Part shown: in pieces, positions 43,384 through 51,640 of the stretch | How the letters are laid out: each line of letters begins with the position of its first letter | Position numbering within the stretch: the stretch's first letter is position 1 | Program-made: the position numbers and the translations under genes | Origin: Betaproteobacteria bacterium | GTDB taxonomy: Bacteria; Pseudomonadota; Gammaproteobacteria; Burkholderiales; Casimicrobiaceae | Reading direction: 5' to 3' | Length of the DNA: 64,000 bases | Assembly (NCBI GenBank): GCA_016720425.1 | Contig: JADKKQ010000007.1 | Span: 1-64,000, forward strand | The notes under the pieces: generated by a model | What the model saw: only the letters and a program-made list of their open reading frames with translations | What the model was told of the DNA's origin: nothing | The model's database searches: none

Positions 43384-44928
43384 ATGAACGTCGCCCCGCT
43401 CGGCCTCGCGGCCGCACCGCTGCCCGGCACGCTGCCGGCGCAGCGGGTGCCGGTGGGTGCGGGGCAGCTGCTCACCGCCTGCCACCTCGCGCGCGAACGC
43501 GGCGGCCGGCTCGCCGCGCTGTGGGCGAGCGACGAGCGCGACCTCGCCCGCGGATTCCTGCTCCGCGTCGCCCTGCAGGACGCCGACGGCCTCACGGTGC
43601 TGGAGCTGACGCTCCCGGACGCCGAGGCGCGCTACCCCGACGTCGCCGCGATCTTTCCGGCGGCGAACCGGATGCAGCGCGCGGCCTTCGATCTGGTCGG
43701 CGTCGCCGCCGACGCCGACGACCAGCGGCCGTGGCTCTGGCTGGCGAGCTGGCCGATCGACCGTTTCCCGCTGCAGCGCGACTTCGAGGCGTCGCCGAAG
43801 TGGGCGCCCGGGCAGGAGGAATACACGTTCGTGCGCGTCGCCGGCGACGGCGTGCACGAGATCCCGGTCGGGCCGGTGCACGCGGGGATCATCGAACCCG
43901 GCCACTTCCGCTTCCAGATCGTCGGCGAGAAGGTCCTCCGCCTCGAGGAGCGCCTGGGCTACGTCCACAAGGGGATCGAGAAGCGGTTCGAGGCGCTCGG
44001 CGTCGCCGACGGCGCCCGCCTGGCCGGCCGCGTGTCCGGCGACAGCACCGTCGCCTACGCGTGGGCCTACGCCCAGGCCGCCGAGGCCGTCGCCGGCGTG
44101 ACGCCGCCGCCGCGCGCGGCCTGGCTGCGCGCGCTGGCGCTCGAGCGCGAGCGCATCGCCAATCACCTCGGCGACCTCGGCTACCTCGGCAACGACGGTG
44201 GCTTCGCCTTCGGCCTCGCGCAGTTCTCGCGGCTGAAGGAAGAGCTGCTGCGCGCGAATCACGCGGCGCTCGGGCACCGGATGCTGATGGACTGGATCGT
44301 GCCGGGCGGCGTCGCCCGCGACCTCGATCCCGAGCACGGCCGGGCGATGGCGGCCGAAGCGCGGCGGCTCGCGCGCGAGGTGCAGGTTCTGCGCGGCATC
44401 TACGACGAGCACGCGGGACTGCAGGATCGCTTCCGCAACTGCGGCCGGGTGCCGACCGACCGCGCCCGCCAGCTCGGGCTGTGCGGCATGCCGGCCCGGG
44501 CCAGCGGCATCGCGCACGACCTGCGCTGCGACCTGCCCGAGGCGCCCTACGACCTGCTGCAGGTGCGGCGCGCCGGGCAGACCGGCGGCGACGTCGCGGC
44601 GCGGGTCGCGGTGCGCTTCGACGAGCTGCTGGAATCGCTGCGCCTCGTCACCGTGATTCTCGAGGCGATGCCGGACGGCCCGGTGGCGACCCCGTGGTCG
44701 CCGCCGTCGCGCGCCGGGTACGCGCTGGGCGCCGTCGAGGGGTGGCGCGGCCCGGTGCTGGTGGCGCTCGACTGCGCCGCCGGCGGCGGCATCCGGCGCT
44801 GCCATCCGCAGGATCCGTCCTGGTCGAACTGGCCGGTGCTGGAGCACGCGGTGATCGGCGACATCGTTCCCGACTTTCCGCTGATCAACAAGTCGTTCAA
44901 CCTGTCCTACAGCGGTCACGACCTATGA
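43384..44928 (+). CDS. hyfG: Hydrogenase-4-like large subunit (HyfG/NuoCD-like) lacking NiFe ligands
   Basis: The 514-residue protein fuses a NuoC-like N-terminal domain (about 1-150) to a NuoD/large-subunit domain. In true group 4 hydrogenases two CxxC motifs bind nickel and iron. Here the first site reads LAGRVSGDSTVAYAWAYA, with SGDS in place of CGIC, and the C-terminal site reads HPQDPSWSNWPVLEH in place of DPCxxC. No cysteine remains at either place, so it cannot hold a NiFe centre and should not make hydrogen. It fits the energy-converting-hydrogenase-related (Ehr) complexes. The terminal words PDFPLINKSFNLSYSGHDL are typical of these proteins. Confidence 0.88.
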   Translation: MNVAPLGLAAAPLPGTLPAQRVPVGAGQLLTACHLARERGGRLAALWASDERDLARGFLLRVALQDADGLTVLELTLPDAEARYPDVAAIFPAANRMQRAAFDLVGVAADADDQRPWLWLASWPIDRFPLQRDFEASPKWAPGQEEYTFVRVAGDGVHEIPVGPVHAGIIEPGHFRFQIVGEKVLRLEERLGYVHKGIEKRFEALGVADGARLAGRVSGDSTVAYAWAYAQAAEAVAGVTPPPRAAWLRALALERERIANHLGDLGYLGNDGGFAFGLAQFSRLKEELLRANHAALGHRMLMDWIVPGGVARDLDPEHGRAMAAEARRLAREVQVLRGIYDEHAGLQDRFRNCGRVPTDRARQLGLCGMPARASGIAHDLRCDLPEAPYDLLQVRRAGQTGGDVAARVAVRFDELLESLRLVTVILEAMPDGPVATPWSPPSRAGYALGAVEGWRGPVLVALDCAAGGGIRRCHPQDPSWSNWPVLEHAVIGDIVPDFPLINKSFNLSYSGHDL

Positions 44929-44984
44929 CCTGCCCCGGTCACCCGCGACCGCGCCCGACCCTGCCCTGAGAACCCGAGCCCGCC

Positions 44985-45518
44985 ATGCTCCACCTGCTGC
45001 GCCAGATCGTCCGCACGGGCATCAAGACCGAGGCCCCGCCGGCACCGGCGACCGAGCGCGCCGACGTCGCCCGCCTCAACGACCAGGTGCTGCGCACGCT
45101 CGGCCGGGCGCTCACCATCCGCCAGGTCGACGCCGGCTCCTGCAACGGCTGCGAACTGGAGATCCACGCGCTGGGCAACCCCTACTACAACATCGAGGGC
45201 ATGGGCATCAAGTTCGTCGCCAGTCCGCGCCACGCCGACCTGCTGCTCGTCACCGGCCCGGTGGCGAAGCACATGGCGATCGCGCTCCAGCGCACCTGGG
45301 AGGCGACGCCCGAGCCGAAGCTCGTCGTCGCGGTCGGCGACTGCGGCTGCCACGGCGGCATCTTCGGCGAAAGCTACGCGAGCCTCGGCCGCGTCGCCAA
45401 CGTGATCCCCGTCGACGTCGAGGTGCCGGGCTGCCCGCCGACGCCCACGGCGCTGCTGCAGGGCATCCTGGCCGCCATCGGCGGCGGCGCGAAGAAGGGC
45501 GAGCCGTCGAAATCGTAG
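44985..45518 (+). CDS. hyfI: Hydrogenase-4-like small subunit (HyfI; NuoB family)
   Basis: The 177-residue protein holds the proximal 4Fe-4S site. Cysteines occur in DAGSCNGCELEIHAL, VAVGDCGCHGGIFG and VEVPGCPPTP, as in NuoB and small hydrogenase subunits. Its iron-sulfur centre is therefore intact, although the partner large subunit lacks metal ligands. No ferredoxin-like HyfH lies between it and hyfG, where E. coli has one. It converges on uvrA with a 15-nt gap. Confidence 0.92.
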   Translation: MLHLLRQIVRTGIKTEAPPAPATERADVARLNDQVLRTLGRALTIRQVDAGSCNGCELEIHALGNPYYNIEGMGIKFVASPRHADLLLVTGPVAKHMAIALQRTWEATPEPKLVVAVGDCGCHGGIFGESYASLGRVANVIPVDVEVPGCPPTPTALLQGILAAIGGGAKKGEPSKS

Positions 45519-45533
45519 GCGCGCGCCCGGGCT

Positions 45534-48458
45534 TCAGCCGAGCAGGTCCCTCGCCGCCTTGCGCGCCTTGGCGCCGCGCGGCGCGACCGGCGTCGCCGCG
45601 CCTTCGCGCAGCCGCCGCGCCGCGTGCGCATCGAGCACCGGCTTGAGGTAGCGCCCGGTGTGGCTGCCGGCGACGGCGACGATGTCCTCGGGCGGGCCCT
45701 GGGCGACGACCCGGCCCCCGCCCGCGCCGCCCTCCGGACCGAGGTCGACCACCCAGTCGGCGGTCTTGATGACGTCGAGATTGTGCTCGATCACCACGAC
45801 GGTGTTGCCGTGGTCGCGCAGCCGGTGCAGCACGGTGAGCAGCATCTCGATGTCCTGGAAGTGCAGCCCCGTCGTCGGCTCGTCGAGGATGTACAGCGTG
45901 CGCCCGGTGTCGCGCTTGGAGAGTTCGAGCGCCAGCTTGACGCGCTGCGCCTCGCCGCCGGACAGCGTGGTCGCGGACTGGCCGAGCGTGATGTAGCCCA
46001 GCCCGACGTCGAGCAGCGTCTGCAGCTTGCGCGCGACCGTCGGCACCGGCTCGAAGAACGCGAACGCCTGCTCGACCGTCATCGCGAGCACTTCGTGGAT
46101 GTTGCTGCCCTTGTACGCGATCTCCAGCGTCTCCCGGTTGTAGCGCTGGCCGTGGCAGACGTCGCAGGGCACGTAGACGTCGGGCAGGAAGTGCATCTCG
46201 ACCTTGATCAGGCCGTCGCCCTGGCAGGCCTCGCAGCGCCCGCCCTTGACGTTGAACGAGAACCGGCCCGGCCCGTAGCCGCGCTCGCGCGCCTCCTTGA
46301 CCTGCGCGAACAGCTCGCGGATCGGCGTGAACAGCCCGGTGTAGGTCGCCGGGTTCGAGCGCGGCGTGCGGCCGATCGGGCTCTGGTCGACGCTGATCAC
46401 CTTGTCGAAGAACTCGAGCCCGCGGATCTCGTCGTGGCGCGCCGGCTCCTCGGTGCTGCCGTAGAGCGCCCGCGCCACCGCGTGGTAGAGCGTGTCGTTG
46501 ATCAGCGTCGACTTGCCCGACCCCGACACGCCGGTGACGCAGACGAACAGCCCCACCGGCAGGTGCAGCGTGACGTCCTTGAGGTTGTTGCCGGCCGCGC
46601 CCTCGATCACCAGCTTGCGCTGTGGATCCGGACGGTGCCGTCGCGCGGGCATCGGGATCTGCCGCTGCCCGGACAGATAGTGCCCGGTCAGCGAGTGCGG
46701 TGCGAGGCGAATCTCCTCCGGCGTGCCCTGCGCGACGACGCGGCCGCCGTGCTCGCCGGCCCCGGGCCCCATGTCGACGATGTAGTCGGCGGCGGCGATG
46801 GCGTCCTGGTCGTGCTCGACGACGATCACGCTGTTGCCGAGGTCGCGCAGGTGCTTGAGCGTCGCCAGCAGCCGGTCGTTGTCGCGCTGGTGCAGGCCGA
46901 TCGACGGCTCGTCGAGCACGTACATGACGCCGGTCAGCCCGGATCCGATCTGCGACGCCAGGCGGATCCGCTGCGCCTCGCCGCCGGAGAGCGTCTCCGC
47001 CGAGCGGTCGAGCGACAGGTAGTCGAGGCCGACGTTGTTGAGGAACTGCAGCCGGCTGCCGATCTCCTTGACGATCTTCTCGGCGATCGCCTGCTTCTGG
47101 CCGTCGAGCGTCAGGCGGGCAAAGTAGGCGGAAGCCTCCTTCAGCGGCGCGTTCGAGACCTCGAAGATCGCGCGCGCGTCGGCGCCGTTGCCGACCTTCA
47201 CGTGCCGGGCCTCGCGCCGCAGCCGCGTGCCCGAGCACTCGGGACAGGGCTTGGAGTTGAGGTACTTGGCGAGTTCCTCGCGCACCATCACCGAATCGGT
47301 CTCGCGGTAGCGCCGCTCGAGGTTGGGGATGATGCCCTCGAACACGTGCTCGCGCGTGAGCGGCTTGCCGCGCTCGGAGACGTAGGTGAAGGGAATCTTC
47401 TCGTCGCCGCTGCCGTACAGGACGAGCTGCTGCACGCGCTCGCCGAGCTTCGCGAACGGCCGCTCGAGGTCGAAGCCGGCGTGCCTGGCGAGACCCTGCA
47501 GCATCTGGAAGTAGAACTGGTTGCGCCGGTCCCAGCCCTTGATCGCGCCCGAGGCGAGCGAGAGCTGCGGAAAGCCGACGATGCGCTTGGGGTCGAAGAA
47601 GCTGATGTTGCCGAGCCCGTCGCAGCGCGGGCAGGCGCCCATCGGGCTGTTGAAGGAGAACAGGCGCGGTTCCAGTTCCGACAGCGAGTAGTTGCAGACG
47701 GGGCAGGCGAACTTGGCCGAGAACAGGTGCTCGCGTCCGCCGTCCATCTCGACCGCGATCGCGCGTCCGTCGCCGCTGCGCAACGCCGTCTCGTACGACT
47801 CGGCGAGCCGCTGCTTGAGGTCGGCGCGCACCTTGAGGCGATCGACCACGACCTCGATCGTGTGCTTGGTGCTCTTGGCGAGCTTCGGCACCGCGTCGAT
47901 CTCGCAGACCCTGCCGTCGACGCGCACGCGCACGAATCCCTTCGCCCGCAGCTCGACGAACAGCTCGAGCTGCTCGCCCTTGCGGTTGACGACCACCGGC
48001 GCCAGGATCATCAGCCGGGTGTCCTCGGGGAACGCCAGCGTCGCGTCGACCATCTGCGAGATCGTCATCGCCGCGAGCTTCTGTTCCGGGTGGTCGGGGC
48101 AGTAGGGGTCGCCGACCCGCGCATAGAGCAGGCGCAGGTAGTCGTGGATCTCGGTGACCGTGCCGACCGTCGAGCGCGGGTTGTGCGAGGTCGCCTTCTG
48201 CTCGATCGAGATCGCCGGCGACAGGCCCTCGATCAGGTCGACGTCGGGCTTCTCCATCAGCTGCAGGAACTGCCGCGCATAGGCCGACAGCGACTCGACG
48301 TAGCGGCGCTGGCCTTCGGCGTACAGCGTGTCGAAGGCGAGCGAACTCTTGCCCGATCCCGACAGCCCCGTCACCACCACCAGCCGGTGCCGCGGCAGGT
48401 CGAGGTTGACGTTGCGCAGGTTGTGGGTGCGGGCACCGCGGATGCGAATGTATTCCAT
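45534..48458 (-). CDS. uvrA: Excinuclease ABC subunit A
   Basis: UvrA finds bulky DNA lesions for nucleotide excision repair. The 974-residue protein has two ABC modules. The first has Walker A GLSGSGKSSLAFDTLYAEG and the zinc finger CPVCNYS...CPRCDGLG; the second has VSGSGKSTLINDTLYHAV and CEACQGDGLIKVE...CDVCHGQRYN. Signatures LSGGEAQRIRLA and LSGGEAQRVKLA and the D-loops DEPSIGLHQRD and DEPTTGLHFQD are all present. Length is a little above E. coli UvrA (940). It diverges from the MFS gene; I found no convincing LexA box. Confidence 0.98.
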   Translation of the reverse strand: MEYIRIRGARTHNLRNVNLDLPRHRLVVVTGLSGSGKSSLAFDTLYAEGQRRYVESLSAYARQFLQLMEKPDVDLIEGLSPAISIEQKATSHNPRSTVGTVTEIHDYLRLLYARVGDPYCPDHPEQKLAAMTISQMVDATLAFPEDTRLMILAPVVVNRKGEQLELFVELRAKGFVRVRVDGRVCEIDAVPKLAKSTKHTIEVVVDRLKVRADLKQRLAESYETALRSGDGRAIAVEMDGGREHLFSAKFACPVCNYSLSELEPRLFSFNSPMGACPRCDGLGNISFFDPKRIVGFPQLSLASGAIKGWDRRNQFYFQMLQGLARHAGFDLERPFAKLGERVQQLVLYGSGDEKIPFTYVSERGKPLTREHVFEGIIPNLERRYRETDSVMVREELAKYLNSKPCPECSGTRLRREARHVKVGNGADARAIFEVSNAPLKEASAYFARLTLDGQKQAIAEKIVKEIGSRLQFLNNVGLDYLSLDRSAETLSGGEAQRIRLASQIGSGLTGVMYVLDEPSIGLHQRDNDRLLATLKHLRDLGNSVIVVEHDQDAIAAADYIVDMGPGAGEHGGRVVAQGTPEEIRLAPHSLTGHYLSGQRQIPMPARRHRPDPQRKLVIEGAAGNNLKDVTLHLPVGLFVCVTGVSGSGKSTLINDTLYHAVARALYGSTEEPARHDEIRGLEFFDKVISVDQSPIGRTPRSNPATYTGLFTPIRELFAQVKEARERGYGPGRFSFNVKGGRCEACQGDGLIKVEMHFLPDVYVPCDVCHGQRYNRETLEIAYKGSNIHEVLAMTVEQAFAFFEPVPTVARKLQTLLDVGLGYITLGQSATTLSGGEAQRVKLALELSKRDTGRTLYILDEPTTGLHFQDIEMLLTVLHRLRDHGNTVVVIEHNLDVIKTADWVVDLGPEGGAGGGRVVAQGPPEDIVAVAGSHTGRYLKPVLDAHAARRLREGAATPVAPRGAKARKAARDLLG

Positions 48459-48669
48459 GCGTGTCGGCAGGAGAGCGGGAGGCGGTCTGGGGGCAGAAGG
48501 GCGGCGGGCGCGCCGCGTGCGGCGGATGGTCTAGTCCATCCGGCGGCATGCGAAGCGCCCGGGCAACCTGTTACTATACTGCCATTCAGCAACGCCATTC
48601 CAGTTGCGCAAGTGCGGCACGTTCGCCGATGTCGCGTGCGCCGCGCCGGCCCCTTCCTCCGTTCCGTCC

Positions 48670-49926
48670 ATGCCGCAAGACCGCAATCCCGCATCCGCCG
48701 CTTCCGACACGCCTCCACTGCGCGTGCGGATGACCGCCGGCGAGCGGCGCGCGACCTTCGGCCTCGCCGGCATCTACGGCCTGCGCATGCTGGGCATGTT
48801 CATCGTCCTGCCGGTGTTGGCGCTCTACGCCGAAACGCTTCCCGGCGGACGCGACCACACGCTGGTGGGCCTGGCGCTCGGCGCCTACGGCCTCACCCAG
48901 GCGATCCTGCAGATCCCCTTCGGCTGGGCATCCGACCGCTGGGGGCGCAAGCCCGTGATCGTCGCCGGACTCGTCCTGTTCGCCGCCGGCAGCTTTCTCG
49001 CCGCCTGGGCGCCGACCATCGGCTGGACCATCGCCGGGCGCACGCTGCAGGGCGCCGGCGCGATCTCGGCTGCGGTGATCGCGCTCACCGCCGACCTCAC
49101 CCGCGACGAGGTGCGCACCCGCGCGATGGCCGCCATCGGCATGACCATCGGCGCGACCTTCGCGCTGTCGCTGATCGCCGGACCGGCACTCAACGCCGTG
49201 ATCGGCGTGCCGGGAATCTTCGCCCTCACCGGCGTGCTGGCACTGGCGGCGATCGCGCTGCTGTACCGGGCGGTGCCCGCGCCCGAGCGGGCGCCGGCGT
49301 CGCACGAGAGCGCGGCGCAGCAGTGGCGGCGCGTGCTCACCGACGGCCAGCTGCTGCGCCTCAACTACGGCATCTTCGCGCTGCACGCGGCGCTGATGGC
49401 GCTGTTCGTCCAGGTGCCGTTCATGCTGCGCGACAACGGCGTGCCGTTGACGCGGCACGGGCTGGTCTACCTGCCGGTGCTGCTGCTGTCGGTCGCCCTG
49501 ATGGCGCCGGCGATGATGCGCGCCGATCGCCCGGGCCGGGGCAAGCCGCTGTTCGTCGGCGCCGTCGGCGTGCTGTTCGTCGGGCAGGCGCTGCTGGCGC
49601 TGGCCGGAAGCTCGCTCGTGCTGACGATCGTCGCGATGGTGGTGTTCTTCACCGCCTTCAACCTGCTCGAGGCGACGTTGCCCGCGCTGATCTCGAAATA
49701 CGCGCCGCCGGCGATCAAGGGGACCGCCTCCGGCGTCTATTCGAGCGTGCAGTTCCTCGGCACCTTCGTCGGCGCCGCCGCCGGCGGCTGGCTGTCGCAG
49801 CACTTCGGCAGCGCCGCCGTCTTCGGCTTCTGTCTGCTGCTCACTGCACTGTGGCTCGCAGTGAGCGCGACCATGAGCGCGCCGCCCACGTACAACAGAG
49901 CCACCTATTCGATGGGAGAAACATAA
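48670..49926 (+). CDS. Major facilitator superfamily transporter
   Basis: The 418-residue protein has 12 predicted helices. The MFS motif A is GWASDRWGRKPVIVAG (loop 2-3) and a motif-C-like glycine-rich segment is GATFALSLIAGPALNAV (helix 5), suggesting a drug:proton antiporter. The substrate is unknown. The ATG at 48670 is chosen since the hydrophobic core follows 30 residues later; an upstream ATG at 48604 adds an unlikely segment. Its stop overlaps the ssb ATG by one base. The uvrA-MFS-ssb order is seen widely in betaproteobacteria. Confidence 0.9.
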   Translation: MPQDRNPASAASDTPPLRVRMTAGERRATFGLAGIYGLRMLGMFIVLPVLALYAETLPGGRDHTLVGLALGAYGLTQAILQIPFGWASDRWGRKPVIVAGLVLFAAGSFLAAWAPTIGWTIAGRTLQGAGAISAAVIALTADLTRDEVRTRAMAAIGMTIGATFALSLIAGPALNAVIGVPGIFALTGVLALAAIALLYRAVPAPERAPASHESAAQQWRRVLTDGQLLRLNYGIFALHAALMALFVQVPFMLRDNGVPLTRHGLVYLPVLLLSVALMAPAMMRADRPGRGKPLFVGAVGVLFVGQALLALAGSSLVLTIVAMVVFFTAFNLLEATLPALISKYAPPAIKGTASGVYSSVQFLGTFVGAAAGGWLSQHFGSAAVFGFCLLLTALWLAVSATMSAPPTYNRATYSMGET

Positions 49927-50402
49927 TGGCTTCGGTGAACAAGGTCATCCTCGTCGGCAATCTGGGCAAGGATCCGGAGACCCGCTACGCCACCAGCGGC
50001 GCCGCGATCTGCAACATCACCCTCGCCACGTCGCGGCAGTGGAAAGACAAGGCCAGCGGCGAGAAGCGCGAGGAAACCGAGTGGCACCGCGTCGTCTTCT
50101 ACGACCGGCTGGCCGAGATCGCCGGCGAGTACCTCAAGAAGGGCCGCCCGGTCTACGTCGAGGGCCGCCTGAAGACCCGCAAGTGGCAGGACAAGGAAGG
50201 ACAGGACCGCTACACCACCGAGGTCATCGCCGAGGAAATGCAGTTGCTCGGATCGCGCGAGGGTGCTGGTGGTGGCAGCAGCGACGCCGACTTCGGCGGC
50301 GGGTCGGCCGCAGGCTCCGGCGCGCCGCGCGGCGGCGCCAAGGGCGGCGGCGCCCCCAAGAAGACGCAACCCGACGATTTCGACGACGACATCCCGTTCT
50401 GA
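49926..50402 (+). CDS. ssb: Single-stranded DNA-binding protein
   Basis: The 158-residue protein has the OB-fold (ASVNKVILVGNLGKDPETRY, WKDKASGEKREETEWHRVVFYDRLAEIAGEYLKKG). A glycine-rich linker and the conserved acidic tip DFDDDIPF, which recruits replication and repair proteins, follow. The start ATG at 49926 overlaps the MFS stop (TAATG), with GGGAGAAAC just upstream. A far longer open frame runs into it in phase from upstream but is not real. Confidence 0.97.
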   Translation: MASVNKVILVGNLGKDPETRYATSGAAICNITLATSRQWKDKASGEKREETEWHRVVFYDRLAEIAGEYLKKGRPVYVEGRLKTRKWQDKEGQDRYTTEVIAEEMQLLGSREGAGGGSSDADFGGGSAAGSGAPRGGAKGGGAPKKTQPDDFDDDIPF

Positions 50403-51169
50403 GCGCGGGGCCGGCGCGGGTTTCGCCGCGCCGCGCGAACGGCGCGCCGCGCGGGATTGGGATCAGTTGGCGGCGCGCCGGCCTGAGTTCCGCCGGGCAC
50501 GGTCGGCGCCATTCCGGTTCCACCGCCTCGGCGAACGGGTTTCTTCAGGTCTCGGGTCCGGCCGCGGCCCCGCCCTGAGCCCGAGCCGCCACTGGGCGCG
50601 CGCCGGGCGCCGCCACGCTCCGGGCCGGGCCACACACCCGCCCTCCGACGGCTCGCCGCGGCTGGGGCCGCGCGGGCCGATCGTCCGGGTGCGCCCCGCC
50701 AGGGGGCGCTCCAGGGCGCGTCCGAGCCGCGCGCAGCCACCCCGCGCGAACGGCATGCCCGCGTAACGCCCCCCCGCCCGAGCCGACACCGACCGCGAGC
50801 CTGGCCCCGCAGGGTCTGCGGTGGGCTGTCTTGGCCGGTCCTGACATCATTGGCCCGATTTCTGCTTACGGTGCCCGTACCGCACTCTGTCGCGAGCAAT
50901 GATATCCCATCCGCCAATGCATGAACGAAGAAACTTGATAGCTTTTAATGGACGATGCCGCAATTTGCCAGTCGTTGCTGTCGTATGTCCACAGAAAGTG
51001 AACGACCCGGCGACACGGGCGTCGCCGGCTGCCGCCCCGGGACGCCGGCGGACCCGTCACCGCATCGCGTCCGCCCAACGGCGCAATTTGTCCTGCCGCC
51101 TGCCCTGCGGCGGCGCCTGCCCGACTCCTGTCAACGGCGGGGCGTCGCCTCCGCAGTGAGGAACGCACC
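50403..51169. other. Long intergenic region without a supported gene
   Basis: About 770 bases after ssb. The first 450 are very GC-rich with open frames in several phases, none with a recognisable product, ribosome site or consistent codon pattern. The remainder (about 50850-51010) is more AT-rich and may contain the promoter of the pseudopilin gene. I found no hairpin with a T-tract. Confidence 0.45.
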
Positions 51170-51640
51170 ATGGCAACCGCGCGTCCGCCCCGTGCCTCGG
51201 GATTCACGCTGATCGAGGTCCTGATCGCCACCGCCATCGTCGGCGTGCTCGCCGCGATCGCGCTGCCGCTCTACGACGACTACCGCGAACGCGCGCGCAC
51301 CTTCCAGGCGATCAACGACATCGGTGCGATCGGCGCCGCGGTCAGCCAGCGAATCCTCGACGCCCGGGCCGTGCCCGACTCCCTCGCCGAGGTCGGCTAC
51401 GGCGGTGCGACCGACCCCTGGGGACGCCCCTACGAGTACCTGAACCTGACGCCCCCCGGGAGCAAGGGCAAGGCGCGCAAGGACAAGAAACTCAACCCAC
51501 TGAACACCGACTTCGACCTCTACAGCGTCGGCAAGGACGGGAAGACCGTTGCGCCGCTGCCGCCGCCGCAAAGCCACGACGACATCATTCGTGCCCGCGA
51601 CGGCCGCTTCATCGGCCTGGGGCGCGACTTCGACCCGTGA
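51170..51640 (+). CDS. Type II secretion/type IV pilus-like pseudopilin (GspG-like)
   Basis: The 156-residue protein has a prepilin leader MATARPPRASG and the cleavage/methylation motif G-FTLIEVLIATAIVGVLAAIALP, with the Glu at mature position 5. The body contains TDPWGRPYEYLNL and FDLYSVGKDGKT, matching the calcium-loop end of GspG/major pseudopilins. It would be inserted in the inner membrane and assembled in a pseudopilus. No other secretion or pilus gene is in the window. Its stop overlaps the start of a GGDEF-EAL gene as GTGA. Confidence 0.85.
   Translation: MATARPPRASGFTLIEVLIATAIVGVLAAIALPLYDDYRERARTFQAINDIGAIGAAVSQRILDARAVPDSLAEVGYGGATDPWGRPYEYLNLTPPGSKGKARKDKKLNPLNTDFDLYSVGKDGKTVAPLPPPQSHDDIIRARDGRFIGLGRDFDP

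Noticed and set aside
43384..45518. A functional hydrogen-evolving NiFe hydrogenase
   Set aside because: Both metal-binding CxxC motifs of the large subunit are absent.
48540..48605. LexA box between uvrA and the MFS gene
   Set aside because: CTG and CAG half-sites occur but not with the required 10-bp spacing; I could not support it.
45624..50402. A 1592-residue plus-strand protein
   Set aside because: It is antisense to uvrA for most of its length and merely runs in phase into ssb; composition is the Arg/His-rich pattern of GC-rich shadows.
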